DNA of 64,000 nucleotides from JAJDXW01 sp965214795 (GCA_965214795.1 OZ243976.1:3100001-3164000), one strand, 5' to 3'; counted from the first letter of the stretch, positions 1 through 8,742 are shown. The notes: a model not told the origin generated them from the sequence alone. Translations and numbers: made by a program.

Positions 1-630
1 GAGGGTCTTCCGATCGCGGACCTTTCCGGCCCCGCGGCAGGTGGCGCAGGGATCGGTGATGACGGTCCCCGCCCCCTTGCAGCGAGGGCACGTCTGCTGC
101 AAGGAGAAAAAGCCCTGCTGCATGCGCACCTGCCCGTTTCCGCCGCAGGTCTCGCAGGGCACCGGGTGCGTTCCCGGACGCGCCCCGCTCCCCGCGCACG
201 CATCGCAGTCGACGACGGTCGGCACCCGAATCGTGACCGTGTCGCCGGACACCGCCCGTTCGAGATCGAGCTCGAGGGGATAGCGCAGATCCGACCCCCG
301 GTACGCGCGCGACCCCCCGCCGCGCGCCCCGAAGACGTCCCCGAAGACATCGTCGAAGATGTCGCGAAAGCCGTCGGCGAACCCGCCCCCTCCGAAGGCG
401 TCGGCGTTCAGTCCGTCGTGGCCGAACTGGTCGTAGGCGGCCCGCTTCCGGGAATCGGACAGGACCTCGTACGCCTCCTTGGCCTCCTTGAAGCGCTCCT
501 CCGCCCGCACGTCGTCGGGATTGCGGTCGGGGTGGTACTTCATCGCGAGACGGCGGTAGGACTTCTTGAGCGCGTCCTCGCCGGCGTCCCGCTCGACCCC
601 GAGCACCTCGTAGTAATCACGCTTGGCCAT
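1..630 (-). CDS. dnaJ: Chaperone DnaJ (N-terminal part; 3' end beyond window)
   Basis: Hsp40 co-chaperone that delivers unfolded clients to DnaK and stimulates its ATPase. The visible 210 codons hold the J domain (residues 1-70) with the HPD motif at 33-35, a Gly/Phe-rich linker (about 75-125), and four CxxCxGxG zinc-binding repeats between about 142 and 200 (CDACAGSG, CETCGGNG, CPRCKGAG, CATCRGAG). This is a type I (DnaJA) protein. The C-terminal client-binding domains lie left of base 1. The ATG at 630 gives the standard MAKRDYYEVLGV start. It lies 138 bp downstream of dnaK in the same direction and ends the hrcA-grpE-dnaK-dnaJ operon. Confidence 0.97.
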   Translation of the reverse strand, partial: MAKRDYYEVLGVERDAGEDALKKSYRRLAMKYHPDRNPDDVRAEERFKEAKEAYEVLSDSRKRAAYDQFGHDGLNADAFGGGGFADGFRDIFDDVFGDVFGARGGGSRAYRGSDLRYPLELDLERAVSGDTVTIRVPTVVDCDACAGSGARPGTHPVPCETCGGNGQVRMQQGFFSLQQTCPRCKGAGTVITDPCATCRGAGKVRDRKTL

Positions 631-662
631 CGGTCGCGCCCGCCCCCGCTTCAGCGCCGGTT

Positions 663-698
663 CGTCTCGGCGCCGGCACGCGCCGCGCCGCCGAGACG
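663..698. other. Hairpin in dnaK-dnaJ gap
   Basis: Perfect 10-bp inverted repeat (cgtctcggcg at 663-672, cgccgagacg at 689-698) with a 16-nt loop in the 138-bp space between dnaK and dnaJ. It could fold in the operon mRNA as a processing, stabilising or attenuating hairpin. No T-run follows, so it is not a classical terminator. Confidence 0.45.
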
Positions 699-704
699 AC
701 CGGA

Positions 705-723
705 CCGGCCCCCGAGGGGCCGG
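705..723. other. Second short hairpin in dnaK-dnaJ gap
   Basis: Perfect 8-bp stem, ccggcccc / ggggccgg, with a 3-nt loop (cga). It stands next to the hairpin at 663-698. Together they may set the dnaK:dnaJ expression ratio, which is inference from position only. Confidence 0.4.
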
Positions 724-768
724 TCGGCCGCGGACCACAGGGCCAATTCCGTTCGCAAAAACAAAGGG

Positions 769-2700
769 TTACTTCTTGTCGTCGCCGACTTCCTCGAACT
801 CCGCGTCGACCACGTCGTCCGCGGCGGAGCCGCCTCCTCCCCCCCCGCCGGCAGACGCGGCCTGCCCCTCGTCCGCCTGCGCCTTCCGATAAGCCCGCTC
901 CGCAAGCTTGCCGGAGCGCTCGGTGAGGGTCGCCATGCCGGCGTCGATCGCGTCCTTGTCGTCGCCCTGCACGGCCTGCTTCAGCGACTCGATCGCCTCC
1001 TCGACGGACTTTCGCTCCCCTTCCTCGACCTCGTCGCCGAGGTCCGCGAGCGACTTCTCGGCGGCGTGGATGAGCGCGTCGGCCTGGTTGCGGGCATCGA
1101 CCAGCTCGCGGAACTTCCGGTCTTCCTCGGCATGGGCCTCCGCGTCCTTGACCATCCGCTCGATCTCGTCATCGGAGAGCCCGCTCGAGGCACGGATGAC
1201 GATCGACTGCTCGCGCCGGGTCGCCTTGTCCTTCGCGGAGACGTTGAGGATGCCGTTCGCGTCGATGTCGAAGGTCACCTCGATCTGCGGGACCCCGCGC
1301 GGCGCGGGGGGGATGTCGGCGAGGTCGAAGCGCCCGAGCAGCTTGTTGTCCTGGGCGCGCTCGCGCTCGCCCTGCAGCACGTTCACGGTGACCGCGGTCT
1401 GGTTGTTGTCGGCGGTCGAGAACACCTGCTGGGCCTTGGTCGGGATGGTGGTGTTCTTCTCGATGAGCTTCGTCATCACCGCGCCGAGGGTCTCGATGCC
1501 GAGCGAAAGGGGCGTCACGTCGAGGAGCAGGACGTCTTTCACGTCCCCCGCGAGCACCCCGGCCTGGATCGCGGCCCCCATTGCGACCGCCTCGTCCGGA
1601 TTCACGTCCCGGCGCGGCTCGCGCCCGAATATGCCCTGGACTACCTCCTGCACCTTGGGCATCCGGGTCTGGCCACCGACCAGGATGACGTCGGAGACAT
1701 CCGCCGCGTTGAGCTTCGCGTCCTTGAGCGCGGTCTTGCACGGCTTGATCGTGCGCGCAACGAGCTCTTCGACGAGGGCCTCTAGCTTGGCCCGGGTGAG
1801 GCGGATGTTGAGGTGCTTCGGACCGCTCGCGTCGGCCGTGATGTACGGCAGGTTGACCTCGGTCTGCTGGCTCGAGGAGAGCTCGATCTTGGTCTTCTCC
1901 GCCGCCTCCTTCAGGCGCTGGAGGGCAAGCGGGTCGCTGTGAAGATCGATGCCGGCAGACTTGCGGAACTCGTCCGCGAGGTAGTCCATGATGCGCAGGT
2001 CGAAGTCCTCCCCCCCGAGGAAGGTGTCGCCGTTCGTGGAGAGCACCTCGAACTGGTGCTCGCCCTCCACCTCCGCGATCTCGATGATCGAAATGTCGAA
2101 CGTGCCGCCGCCGAGGTCGTAGACCGCGATGCGGGCGTCCCCCCGCTTCTTGTCCATGCCGTAGGCGAGGGCGGCGGCGGTCGGCTCGTTGATGATGCGC
2201 CGGACCTCGAGCCCCGCGATGCGGCCGGCATCCTTCGTCGCCTGGCGCTGCGAATCGTTGAAGTACGCCGGCACGGTGATGACCGCTTCGCCGACCTCCT
2301 CCCCGAGGTAGTCCTCCGCCGTCTTCTTCATCTTCATGAGCACGCGGGCGGAGATCTCCGGCGGGGACATCTTGCGTCCGTCGGCCTCCACCCAGGCATC
2401 GTCGTTGCTGTCGGCCTTGACGATCCGGTAGGGGACCATCTCGATGTCCCGCTGCACCACGTCGTCGGTGATCCGGCGGCCGATGAGCCGCTTCACCGCG
2501 AACAGGGTGTTGTTCGGATTGGTCACCGCCTGGCGCTTCGCCGACTGACCGACCAGAACGTCGGACTCGGACCCGAATGCGACGATGGAAGGCGTGGTGC
2601 GGTCACCCTCGCTGTTCTCGATGACGCGAGGGCTGCTCCCCTCCATGACCGCGACGCACGAGTTCGTAGTGCCGAGGTCGATGCCGATGGTCTTGGCCAT
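769..2700 (-). CDS. dnaK: Chaperone protein DnaK (Hsp70)
   Basis: Cytosolic ATP-dependent chaperone of 643 residues (E. coli DnaK 638). It begins with MAKTIGIDLGTTNS, the Hsp70 phosphate-1 signature. The second Hsp70 signature (YDLGGGTFDISI) lies near residue 195 and the third (VILVGGQTRMPKVQ) near 340. The substrate-binding domain and helical lid follow, then a Gly-rich linker and an acidic tail ending EFEEVGDDKK. An in-frame ATG exists 23 codons upstream, but homology and the usual N-terminus support the ATG at 2700. It sits between grpE and dnaJ in the operon. Confidence 0.98.
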   Translation of the reverse strand: MAKTIGIDLGTTNSCVAVMEGSSPRVIENSEGDRTTPSIVAFGSESDVLVGQSAKRQAVTNPNNTLFAVKRLIGRRITDDVVQRDIEMVPYRIVKADSNDDAWVEADGRKMSPPEISARVLMKMKKTAEDYLGEEVGEAVITVPAYFNDSQRQATKDAGRIAGLEVRRIINEPTAAALAYGMDKKRGDARIAVYDLGGGTFDISIIEIAEVEGEHQFEVLSTNGDTFLGGEDFDLRIMDYLADEFRKSAGIDLHSDPLALQRLKEAAEKTKIELSSSQQTEVNLPYITADASGPKHLNIRLTRAKLEALVEELVARTIKPCKTALKDAKLNAADVSDVILVGGQTRMPKVQEVVQGIFGREPRRDVNPDEAVAMGAAIQAGVLAGDVKDVLLLDVTPLSLGIETLGAVMTKLIEKNTTIPTKAQQVFSTADNNQTAVTVNVLQGERERAQDNKLLGRFDLADIPPAPRGVPQIEVTFDIDANGILNVSAKDKATRREQSIVIRASSGLSDDEIERMVKDAEAHAEEDRKFRELVDARNQADALIHAAEKSLADLGDEVEEGERKSVEEAIESLKQAVQGDDKDAIDAGMATLTERSGKLAERAYRKAQADEGQAASAGGGGGGGSAADDVVDAEFEEVGDDKK

Positions 2701-2833
2701 TTCCGGATGCTCCGCGGGTGTGAGGAATGGTCCTGAGCGTGAATATGCGGCGCGGGACCCCGAATTCAACCGGAGGAGCCGCGAGGTTCGTGCGCCGGGA
2801 GTTGCGCCCCGTCAGGCGGGCGGGGGGGCGGGG

Positions 2834-3526
2834 TCAGCGCGAAACGATCACCTTTGCCGGACGCACGACGCGCCCGTGCAGCAGGCAGCCCTTCTGGAAG
2901 ACCTGGAGCACCTTTCCGGGATCGACACCCTCGGCCTCCCGCATCGTCATGGCTTCATGGAACCGGGGGTCGAAGTCCTCGCCGTCGGGGTCGACTTCGA
3001 CCGCCCCGAACTTCTCGAGGGCGGCGTTCAGCATGCGCAGGGTCATCTCCGTGCCCTCCGCAAGCGCTTCGACGGTGCTCCCCTCCTCCCCGGCCGCCCG
3101 GATGCCGAGCTCGAGGCCGTCGCGCACCGGGAGAAGCTCCTTCACCAACCCCTCGATCCCGAAGCGGTGCGCCTGCTCCACGTCGCGCTCCGCCCGCCGC
3201 CGGGCGTTCTCCGCCTCCGCGCGGGCGCGGAGCGACGCGTCACGCTCGCGCTCGAGCTCGCCGAGGGCCTCGTCGAGTCGGGCGCGGAGGGTCTCGGCGG
3301 CCGCGCGCGCTTCCCCGGGCGGCTCGCCCCCGTACTCCGGAGCGGGCTCGCCGCCGGATTCGGGGCCCGCCCCGGTTCCGGCGGCGGAGGATGCCGGGCC
3401 GCCCGGTGCACCCTCTTCCCGAGTGCCGCCGGCGGCGGGCGCCGGCTCACCTCCGGGCGCCTCGTCGACCGGGAGGGAGGTATCGGCGACAGGTTCACCG
3501 TTCGCCGGCCGGCGGTCTTGGTTCAC
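2834..3526 (-). CDS. grpE: Nucleotide exchange factor GrpE
   Basis: Dimeric nucleotide exchange factor for DnaK. I choose the GTG at 3526 (230 residues) because a strong Shine-Dalgarno GGAGGAG (3533-3539 on the complement) precedes it by 6 nt. An ATG at 3592 would add 22 residues without such a site. The N-terminal 85 residues are low-complexity, rich in Pro, Ala, Gly and Glu. A long coiled-coil helix follows (RARLDEALGELERERDAS region). The C-terminal beta domain holds the GrpE signature around FDPRFHEAMTM and VLQVFQKGCLLHGRVVRPAKV. Confidence 0.95.
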   Translation of the reverse strand: MNQDRRPANGEPVADTSLPVDEAPGGEPAPAAGGTREEGAPGGPASSAAGTGAGPESGGEPAPEYGGEPPGEARAAAETLRARLDEALGELERERDASLRARAEAENARRRAERDVEQAHRFGIEGLVKELLPVRDGLELGIRAAGEEGSTVEALAEGTEMTLRMLNAALEKFGAVEVDPDGEDFDPRFHEAMTMREAEGVDPGKVLQVFQKGCLLHGRVVRPAKVIVSR

Positions 3527-3602
3527 GAATGGCTCCTCCAGGATGTGCTCGGGCGAGACCTCGGGCGGGCGGCTCCGGCCTCGAATCGGCAAATGGGCGC
3601 GA

Positions 3603-4664
3603 TTAGCGCTGGTTCAAGGCTGTCCCGAGAAGACGGGCGGTGATGTCGACGACCGGGATCACCCGCTCGTAGGCCATCCGGGTCGGCCCGATGACCCCGA
3701 GGACTCCCACCACCTCGCTGCCGACCTCGTAGCGCGAGGTAACCACGCTGTACCGGTCGAGCACGTCGTAGCCCGACTCCTCGCCGATGAAGAGCTGGAC
3801 CCCTTCCGCGCTCTGGGAGCGGTCCAGAAGGTGGAGGAGCATCCGCTTCTCGGCAAACGCGTCGAAGAGTTGCCGCAGCCGTTCGATGTCCTCCGGCTCG
3901 CCCTGGTCCATCAGGTTGGTATGGCCGCGGACCACGTAGTCGCCCCCGGAGCTCTCGGGACGAAGCCCCTTCTCGGCCATCTCGACGACGCTCGCCGTCA
4001 TCTCGCTCAACCGGTCGCGGGTGTGGCGCAGGTCCTGCAGGATCTCGCACCGCACCTCGTCGAGCTCGCGACCGGCGTAGTGCATGTTGAGGTAGTTCGC
4101 GGCCTGCACGAGCTCGCTCGCGGAGTACGTGCGGTCGGTCGCGATGATGCGGTTCTGGACCTCCTGTTGATTGAGCACGAGCACGACGAGCACGCGGCTC
4201 CCCGACAGGGGAAGGAACTCGACGTGCCGCAGGTACTCGCGGCTCTTGCGGGGAACGGTGACCACCCCGACGAAGCGGGTGAATTCGCTGAGCATGCGCG
4301 AGGCCGCCTCGACGACCTCCTGCGGACCAGGTGCGGACCGGACCTCCACCTCCAGGTCGCCGGCGAGGCGCCGCACCTCGCGGGAGCCGAGCGGTCGGAC
4401 GGCCAGCAGGTCGTCGACGAAGACGCGGTACCCCTGCACGGTGGGAACCCGGCCGGCCGAGGTGTGGGGAGAGCGGATGAGCCCCATCTCCTCGAGGTCG
4501 GACATGACGTTGCGGATGGTGGCGGGGCTCAGATCGAGGTTCGAGCCGCGCGACAGGGTGCGCGACCCGACCGGCTGACCGTCCCGGATGTACTGCTCCA
4601 CCAGAAGCTTCAACAGCTTCTGGGCGCGTTCACCGAGCCCGCCCGCCCGTTTCTTTCGAGCCAT
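3603..4664 (-). CDS. hrcA: Heat-inducible transcription repressor HrcA
   Basis: Repressor of class I heat-shock genes, normally binding CIRCE operators and assisted by GroEL. The ATG at 4664 (MARKKRAGG) gives 353 residues, the usual family length. An upstream ATG at 4703 would overlap the putative operator and is disfavoured. A winged helix-turn-helix occupies residues 10-75 (SPATIRNVMSDLEEMGLI, then SPHTSAGRVPT), followed by the GAF-like and inserted dimerisation domains. It is first in the operon hrcA-grpE-dnaK-dnaJ, 76 bp before grpE, so autoregulation is likely. Confidence 0.96.
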   Translation of the reverse strand: MARKKRAGGLGERAQKLLKLLVEQYIRDGQPVGSRTLSRGSNLDLSPATIRNVMSDLEEMGLIRSPHTSAGRVPTVQGYRVFVDDLLAVRPLGSREVRRLAGDLEVEVRSAPGPQEVVEAASRMLSEFTRFVGVVTVPRKSREYLRHVEFLPLSGSRVLVVLVLNQQEVQNRIIATDRTYSASELVQAANYLNMHYAGRELDEVRCEILQDLRHTRDRLSEMTASVVEMAEKGLRPESSGGDYVVRGHTNLMDQGEPEDIERLRQLFDAFAEKRMLLHLLDRSQSAEGVQLFIGEESGYDVLDRYSVVTSRYEVGSEVVGVLGVIGPTRMAYERVIPVVDITARLLGTALNQR

Positions 4665-4698
4665 TCGCGCTCCGAACCGGGTACGGTCCAACGAATTT

Positions 4699-4717
4699 AG
4701 CACCCGTCAACCGTGCT
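4699..4717. promoter_or_regulatory. Candidate HrcA operator with shortened spacer
   Basis: Inverted repeat AGCAC (4699-4703) - 9 nt - GTGCT (4713-4717), starting 35 bp upstream of the hrcA ATG. Read on the operon strand, one half is GGGTGCTAA, matching 8 of 9 positions of the right CIRCE arm GAGTGCTAA. The other half sits 4 nt too close for canonical CIRCE spacing. A TTGACG hexamer lies inside the repeat, so a bound repressor would cover a -35 region. Function is inferred. Confidence 0.45.
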
Positions 4718-4787
4718 GCCAAACTCCTCGCCCCGACCCCTGCCGCCTCCCGGACCGCCGGTCGCCAAGGCGGTGTCCGGGGTCTCC

Positions 4788-4909
4788 GCGGCGGTTGCGC
4801 CCGTCCCGCCGCGCCCGTGCGGCCCCGGCCTCCGGACCTTTCGGGCCGCCGGGGTGTTCCACCGCACGGCTTCACGACCGAGACCGGAGCGCACGGGCGC
4901 AACCGCCGC
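4788..4909. repeat. 17-bp inverted repeat with 88-nt loop
   Basis: Perfect inverted repeat gcggcggttgcgcccgt (4788-4804) and its complement (4893-4909) in the hrcA/recN gap. Shorter complementary blocks lie inside the loop (ccgtgcgg near 4815 and ccgcacgg near 4862), so a nested cruciform or long RNA hairpin can form. Function unknown. Confidence 0.5.
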
Positions 4910-5114
4910 TCTGCGAGAGCATCGGAAGCTCGACTCGGGGGTGGAGAGGCCGGCTCGGTTCCGGGCGACCCGGACCATTTCACGCCACGGCTTCGCCCCG
5001 GAGCAGGTCGATGAGCGCAGCGTAATCCGACAGGAACGCGCCTGTGCGATGTCGGGTTGCGCCCTCGGCCGGCCTGGAGCGCGAAACGGCCCGATCCGGG
5101 CGAGCCGGATCCAT

Positions 5115-5254
5115 TCAAAATTTATAAATTAATTCAAATAATTAAATCCCCTTACGAGCTGATGACCCGAAGTCGCCGACGACCTGAAAGATAAGGAGTC
5201 GAATCAAGGCGATACGCTCACCGGTGGTCATCCGAGGAAGGCCGAGAACGAATT
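5115..5254 (-). repeat. Dispersed repeat A, copy 1
   Basis: About 140 bp, reverse relative to copies 2 and 3. The core shared by all copies reads, in the repeat orientation, a ttcgttctcggccttcc block, a gaccac.ggtgagcg block, an atcgccttgattcgac block and a gacttcgggtca block. An A+T-rich tail containing aattatttgaatt follows. No terminal inverted repeat is obvious. Confidence 0.7.
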
Positions 5255-5340
5255 TTTCCCGGTCCCGGGCGAGGCCGGCAAGTTGGCGAGGGTGCGGGCT
5301 CGTGCTAGCCTCGCCCGCCCTCTCTCCGCTGTTCGGCCCC

Positions 5341-7020
5341 GTGCTGATCCACCTCGCCGTCCGCGACTTCACGATTATCGATCGGCTCGACGTGGAGTTC
5401 GGGGCCGGGCTGACCGCGCTCACCGGAGAGACCGGAGCCGGGAAGTCGATCCTCGTCGATGCGCTCGGATTCGTGCTCGGGGGGCGCGGGAGTGCCGACT
5501 TGGTGCGCCCGGGCGCGGGCCGGGCCGAGGTCACGGCCACGTTCGATACGGGTCGGCTCACGGAGCTCGCGGGGCTTCGCGGGGAGCTCGGAATCGAGGA
5601 CGGGGACGAGACGATTCTGCGGCGCCGGGTCTCCGCGGAGGGGCCCTCGCGCTGCTGGGTCAACGACCTGCCGGTCTCCGTGCGGACCCTGCGAACGCTC
5701 GGCTCGCGCCTCGTGGACCTCCAGGGCCAGCACTCCCACCACGCCCTGCTCCGGCCGACGGAGCAGCTCCGGGTCCTCGACGCGGCCGCCGGACACGAGG
5801 AGCTGGTCGCCCGGACCGGGGACCTCCACCGCCGTCTGGGCTCGATCGAGGCCGAGCTCGACGCCGCCCGGACCGTCGACGGTACGGAGCGGGAACGGCG
5901 AATCGACTACCTCGCCTTTCAGTGCACCGAGCTGGACGCGCTCGACGCGAAACCCGGCGAGGCGACCGATCTCGCCGGGGAGCTGCGGCGCCTCTCGCAC
6001 GCCGTCGAGATCCGGAGCGGGGCCGACGAGATCGACGACGCGCTCGCCAGCGGCGAACACGCCGCCGGTTCCTCCGTGCACCGCGCCCTCGCCCGCCTCG
6101 CCGACCTCGAGCGGCGGGTGCCGGGCTCGACGGACGATGCCCGCGAGCTCCTCGAGACGGCGCTCGTTCACGTGACCGAAGCGAGTGCGATGGTTCGTGC
6201 CCTCGCCCGGGACATCGACACCGATCCGGCAAGGCTCGCCTCCATCGAGGACCGGCTCGCCGCCCTGCACGACGCCGGGCGCAAACACCGGGTATCGCCG
6301 GACGAGCTTCCCGGCCGTCTTGCCGAGCTGCGCGCCGAGCAGGACGCCCTCGAGTCCGGCGAAATGCGGATCCGGGCGCTCGAGGAAGCCCGGGCCGCGG
6401 CCCGCACGGCGTACCGGAACGCGGCGGAGCGCCTCAGCGAGAGCCGCGCCGCGGCCGCCCGGCGCCTGGACGCGGAGGTGACGCTTCGCATGCGCGAACT
6501 CGGCTTCGACGGCGGACAGTTCTCGGTGGCGATCGATCGGGCCCGCGGGGAGCACGCCACCGGAATCGACGAGGTCGTGTTCCGGATCCGGGTCAATCCG
6601 GGCCACCCGCCGACCCCGCTGGCCCGGACCGCGTCCGGAGGAGAGCAGTCGCGGGTAAGCCTTGGTATTCTAGTCGCCGCCCGTGGAGGGTTGCCGGTGA
6701 TGGTGTTCGACGAGATCGACAGCGGGGTCGGCGGCCGGGTTGCGGAGCTGGTCGGCCGCCACCTTCGCCGCTTGGCCGCGAGCCGCCAGGTGCTGTGCGT
6801 TACCCATCTCCCGCAGGTCGCCTCGCAGGCCCACGGCCACCTCACCGTCCTGAAGGGAGCGAACGGAGCGATGACGAGCGTGCAAGTGAGGACCGTGACG
6901 GGCGATGAGCGAACCGAGGAGATCGCACGAATGCTCGCGGGCACGAACGTCACCGAACGCTCGCGCGCCCACGCCCGCGAGATGATCGAGGCGGCACCAC
7001 GGGCGGGAGCGTGCAGGTGA
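5341..7020 (+). CDS. recN: DNA repair protein RecN
   Basis: SMC-like ATPase acting early in double-strand break repair. The GTG at 5341 (MLIHLAVRDFTIID) is the family N-terminus and gives 559 residues (E. coli 553); an in-frame start further upstream would run through repeat A. Walker A GETGAGKS is at 29-36, two long coiled-coil arms fill the middle, and the C-terminal head carries the ABC signature (ASGGEQSRVSLGI) and Walker B (VMVFDEIDSGVGG). Its stop overlaps the bamE start by a few bases. Confidence 0.97.
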   Translation: MLIHLAVRDFTIIDRLDVEFGAGLTALTGETGAGKSILVDALGFVLGGRGSADLVRPGAGRAEVTATFDTGRLTELAGLRGELGIEDGDETILRRRVSAEGPSRCWVNDLPVSVRTLRTLGSRLVDLQGQHSHHALLRPTEQLRVLDAAAGHEELVARTGDLHRRLGSIEAELDAARTVDGTERERRIDYLAFQCTELDALDAKPGEATDLAGELRRLSHAVEIRSGADEIDDALASGEHAAGSSVHRALARLADLERRVPGSTDDARELLETALVHVTEASAMVRALARDIDTDPARLASIEDRLAALHDAGRKHRVSPDELPGRLAELRAEQDALESGEMRIRALEEARAAARTAYRNAAERLSESRAAAARRLDAEVTLRMRELGFDGGQFSVAIDRARGEHATGIDEVVFRIRVNPGHPPTPLARTASGGEQSRVSLGILVAARGGLPVMVFDEIDSGVGGRVAELVGRHLRRLAASRQVLCVTHLPQVASQAHGHLTVLKGANGAMTSVQVRTVTGDERTEEIARMLAGTNVTERSRAHAREMIEAAPRAGACR

Positions 7021-7490
7021 GCGCCGGGGCCGGGAAAGGCACCACGGGGCGGCTCGGGGCCGCCCTGCTCGGGGCCGCCCTGCTTGCGGCGGGCTGTTCG
7101 AGGCTCCCCGAAATACCGGTGCCCGGCTTGTACCGGCTCGACGTCCGACAAGGCAACGCCCTTGATGATGCGGCGCTCGCCCGGCTGGAGGTCGACATGC
7201 CGAGGAGCAGGGTGCTTCATCTTCTCGGCACCCCGGCCGTCGACGACGTCTTTCATCCGGACCGGTGGGAATACCTGTACTCGTTCGCGCCCGGCGGCGA
7301 GGAATCGGAGTGGCGGCGCATCACGCTCCACTTCGAGGAAGACCGGCTCGTCCGGATCGAGGGCGACCTGCCGCCGGCGACCGCCGCCACGCAGGAACCG
7401 GAGGCCGCGAAGGTGGTCCGGGTGCCGCCGCGGCCTCCCGAGACGGGGCTCTTTCGGCGGGCGCTCCGGAAGGTGAGGGGCAACGGGTAA
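7011..7490 (+). CDS. bamE: Outer membrane protein assembly factor BamE
   Basis: Small lipoprotein of the BAM complex that inserts beta-barrel proteins into the outer membrane. GTG start overlapping the recN stop; 159 residues. The signal sequence ends in a lipobox (ALLAAGC) with the lipidated Cys at 29. The SmpA/OmlA domain follows, with LYRLDVRQGNAL, VLHLLGTPAVDDVFHPDRWEY and ITLHFEEDRLVRIEGDLP. The last 40 residues (Pro, Arg-rich) are poorly conserved. It is transcribed toward ratA, leaving a 51-bp gap that contains the palindrome gcggcgatcgccgc. Confidence 0.93.
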   Translation: MQVSAGAGKGTTGRLGAALLGAALLAAGCSRLPEIPVPGLYRLDVRQGNALDDAALARLEVDMPRSRVLHLLGTPAVDDVFHPDRWEYLYSFAPGGEESEWRRITLHFEEDRLVRIEGDLPPATAATQEPEAAKVVRVPPRPPETGLFRRALRKVRGNG

Positions 7491-7541
7491 CGGGACCGGG
7501 AGCGGCGGCCGGCGGCGATCGCCGCTGGTACGGGAGCCGGA

Positions 7542-7988
7542 CTACCCGGCTTGCGGTGGACGGTGCTGACGCTCGGCCCTTCGAGTGAACGCCATGACCA
7601 TGGAATCGGCGAGCTCGTCCAGGAACGGCGCCGCGAGCCGGCCGAGGAGGCGGCTCGCCCCTTCGAACTCGATGTCGAGCGACATCCGCGTACCGCCCCC
7701 TGCCGCGTCCTCGAACGACCAGCGGCCGTTCAGCCGGCCGAAGGGACCCTTGACCAGGCGCATCTCGATACGGCTCGGAGCCACCTCGCGGTTGCGCGTC
7801 GTCAGCCAGAAACGAATCGGCCCCCGGACCATGCGAAGACTCGCCTCGACCAGCCCTTCCCCGATGCGCCGTACCTCGGCGGCGCGGCAAAGGGGAACGA
7901 ACTCGGGATACGAGGCAACATCCGCGACGAGGGCGAACGCCGTCTCCCGGCTCGCCGACACGACCGCGGAACGTTCGATCCTCTCCAT
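7542..7988 (-). CDS. ratA: RatA / COQ10-type START-domain protein
   Basis: START-fold polyketide cyclase/dehydrase-like protein of 148 residues. Relatives are annotated either as ubiquinone-binding COQ10 homologues or as the RatA ribosome-association toxin; sequence alone does not decide. Typical features are ERSAVVSASRETAFALVADVASYPEFVPLC at the N-terminus (MERIERSAV start at 7988), then IEMRLVKGPFGRLNGRWSF and the C-terminal amphipathic helix (LDELADSMVMAFTRRA). It is divergent from smpB with only 63 bp between starts, the common gammaproteobacterial arrangement. Confidence 0.9.
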   Translation of the reverse strand: MERIERSAVVSASRETAFALVADVASYPEFVPLCRAAEVRRIGEGLVEASLRMVRGPIRFWLTTRNREVAPSRIEMRLVKGPFGRLNGRWSFEDAAGGGTRMSLDIEFEGASRLLGRLAAPFLDELADSMVMAFTRRAERQHRPPQAG

Positions 7989-8051
7989 CGGCGTCAGTAT
8001 ACCGAGGCGAGCCCCGCGAGACGCCGGGGCTCGGCGATAGGCGGCCTTCGC

Positions 8052-8531
8052 ATGGCCCGCAAAAACCGGAAGAAGACCCAGGGGACGAACGTGATCGCGT
8101 CCAACCGCCGCGCCCGCTTCGACTATCGGCTGGAGGACCGGCTCGAGGCGGGGCTCGCGCTCCAGGGATGGGAGGTCAAGAGCCTGCGAAGCGGGCGCGC
8201 CCAGATCAGCGAGGGCTACGTCGCCTTCCGGGAGGGAGAAGCCTTCCTGCACGGAGCCCACATTTCCCCGCTCCCGTCGGCATCGACCCACGTGGAAACC
8301 GATCCCGTGCGCCCCCGCCGGCTGCTGCTCCATCGCCGGGAGATCGACCGCCTCGCGGGGGCGGTCCAGCGCGAGGGCTATACGGTGGTGCCGCTCGACC
8401 TGCACTGGAGCCGCGGGCGGGCCAAGCTCGCCATCGCGACCGCGAAAGGAAAGCGCCGCACCGACAAGCGAGCCTCCGACCGCGAGCGTGACTGGCGGCG
8501 CGAGCGCGAACGGCTGATGAAGTCCCGCTGA
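8052..8531 (+). CDS. smpB: SsrA-binding protein SmpB
   Basis: Binds the tRNA-like domain of tmRNA and brings it to stalled ribosomes for trans-translation. 159 residues: the oligonucleotide-binding barrel (NRRARFDYRLEDRLEAGLALQGWEVKSLR, then ISEGYVAFREGEAFLHGAHISP) and a basic C-terminal tail (KRRTDKRASDRERDWRRERERLMK) that reads the empty A site. ATG at 8052. Its RNA partner ssrA starts 450 bp downstream on the same strand. Confidence 0.97.
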   Translation: MARKNRKKTQGTNVIASNRRARFDYRLEDRLEAGLALQGWEVKSLRSGRAQISEGYVAFREGEAFLHGAHISPLPSASTHVETDPVRPRRLLLHRREIDRLAGAVQREGYTVVPLDLHWSRGRAKLAIATAKGKRRTDKRASDRERDWRRERERLMKSR

Positions 8532-8554
8532 GGGCGGCCCGGCCCGGGGACCAG

Positions 8555-8590
8555 CCCGGGGCGCAACCCGGGGCGCAACCCGGGGCGCGG
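8555..8590. repeat. 12-bp tandem repeat x3
   Basis: Three tandem copies of cccggggcgcaa (the last ends gg) directly after smpB. Confidence 0.7.
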
Positions 8591-8614
8591 CCGGCGGGTG
8601 CCGGGGGCGGCAGG

Positions 8615-8742
8615 GCGAATTCGTTCTCGGCCTTCCTCGATGACCACCGGTGAGCGCATCGCCTGGATTCGACGCCTTGTCCTTCGGTCGTCACCGACTT
8701 CGGGTCACCGGTTCGCCGGCGAGTACAACTATTTGAATTTTC
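8615..8742 (+). repeat. Dispersed repeat A, copy 2
   Basis: Forward copy with the full core and the actatttgaatttt tail. A weaker copy follows at 8757-8895, sharing caaattcgttcccgg, the tttttcggttg region and gacttcgggcgaag with the core. Confidence 0.7.

Larger units (their letters stand above)
4720..5340. other. Divergent hrcA / recN intergenic region
   Basis: About 620 bp with no credible gene. It holds a 17-bp perfect inverted repeat, a REP-like palindrome near 5051 and dispersed repeat A (5115-5254) with an A+T-rich end. No clear LexA box was seen ahead of recN. Confidence 0.5.

Noticed and set aside
4690..4720. Canonical CIRCE element upstream of hrcA
   Set aside because: Only one half fits the consensus at correct spacing; reported instead as a shortened candidate operator.
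8642..8742. Repeat A as a set of short genes starting M-T-T-G-E-R-I
   Set aside because: The peptide similarity follows from DNA similarity. Frames diverge right after the core, starts vary, and no ribosome sites are conserved.
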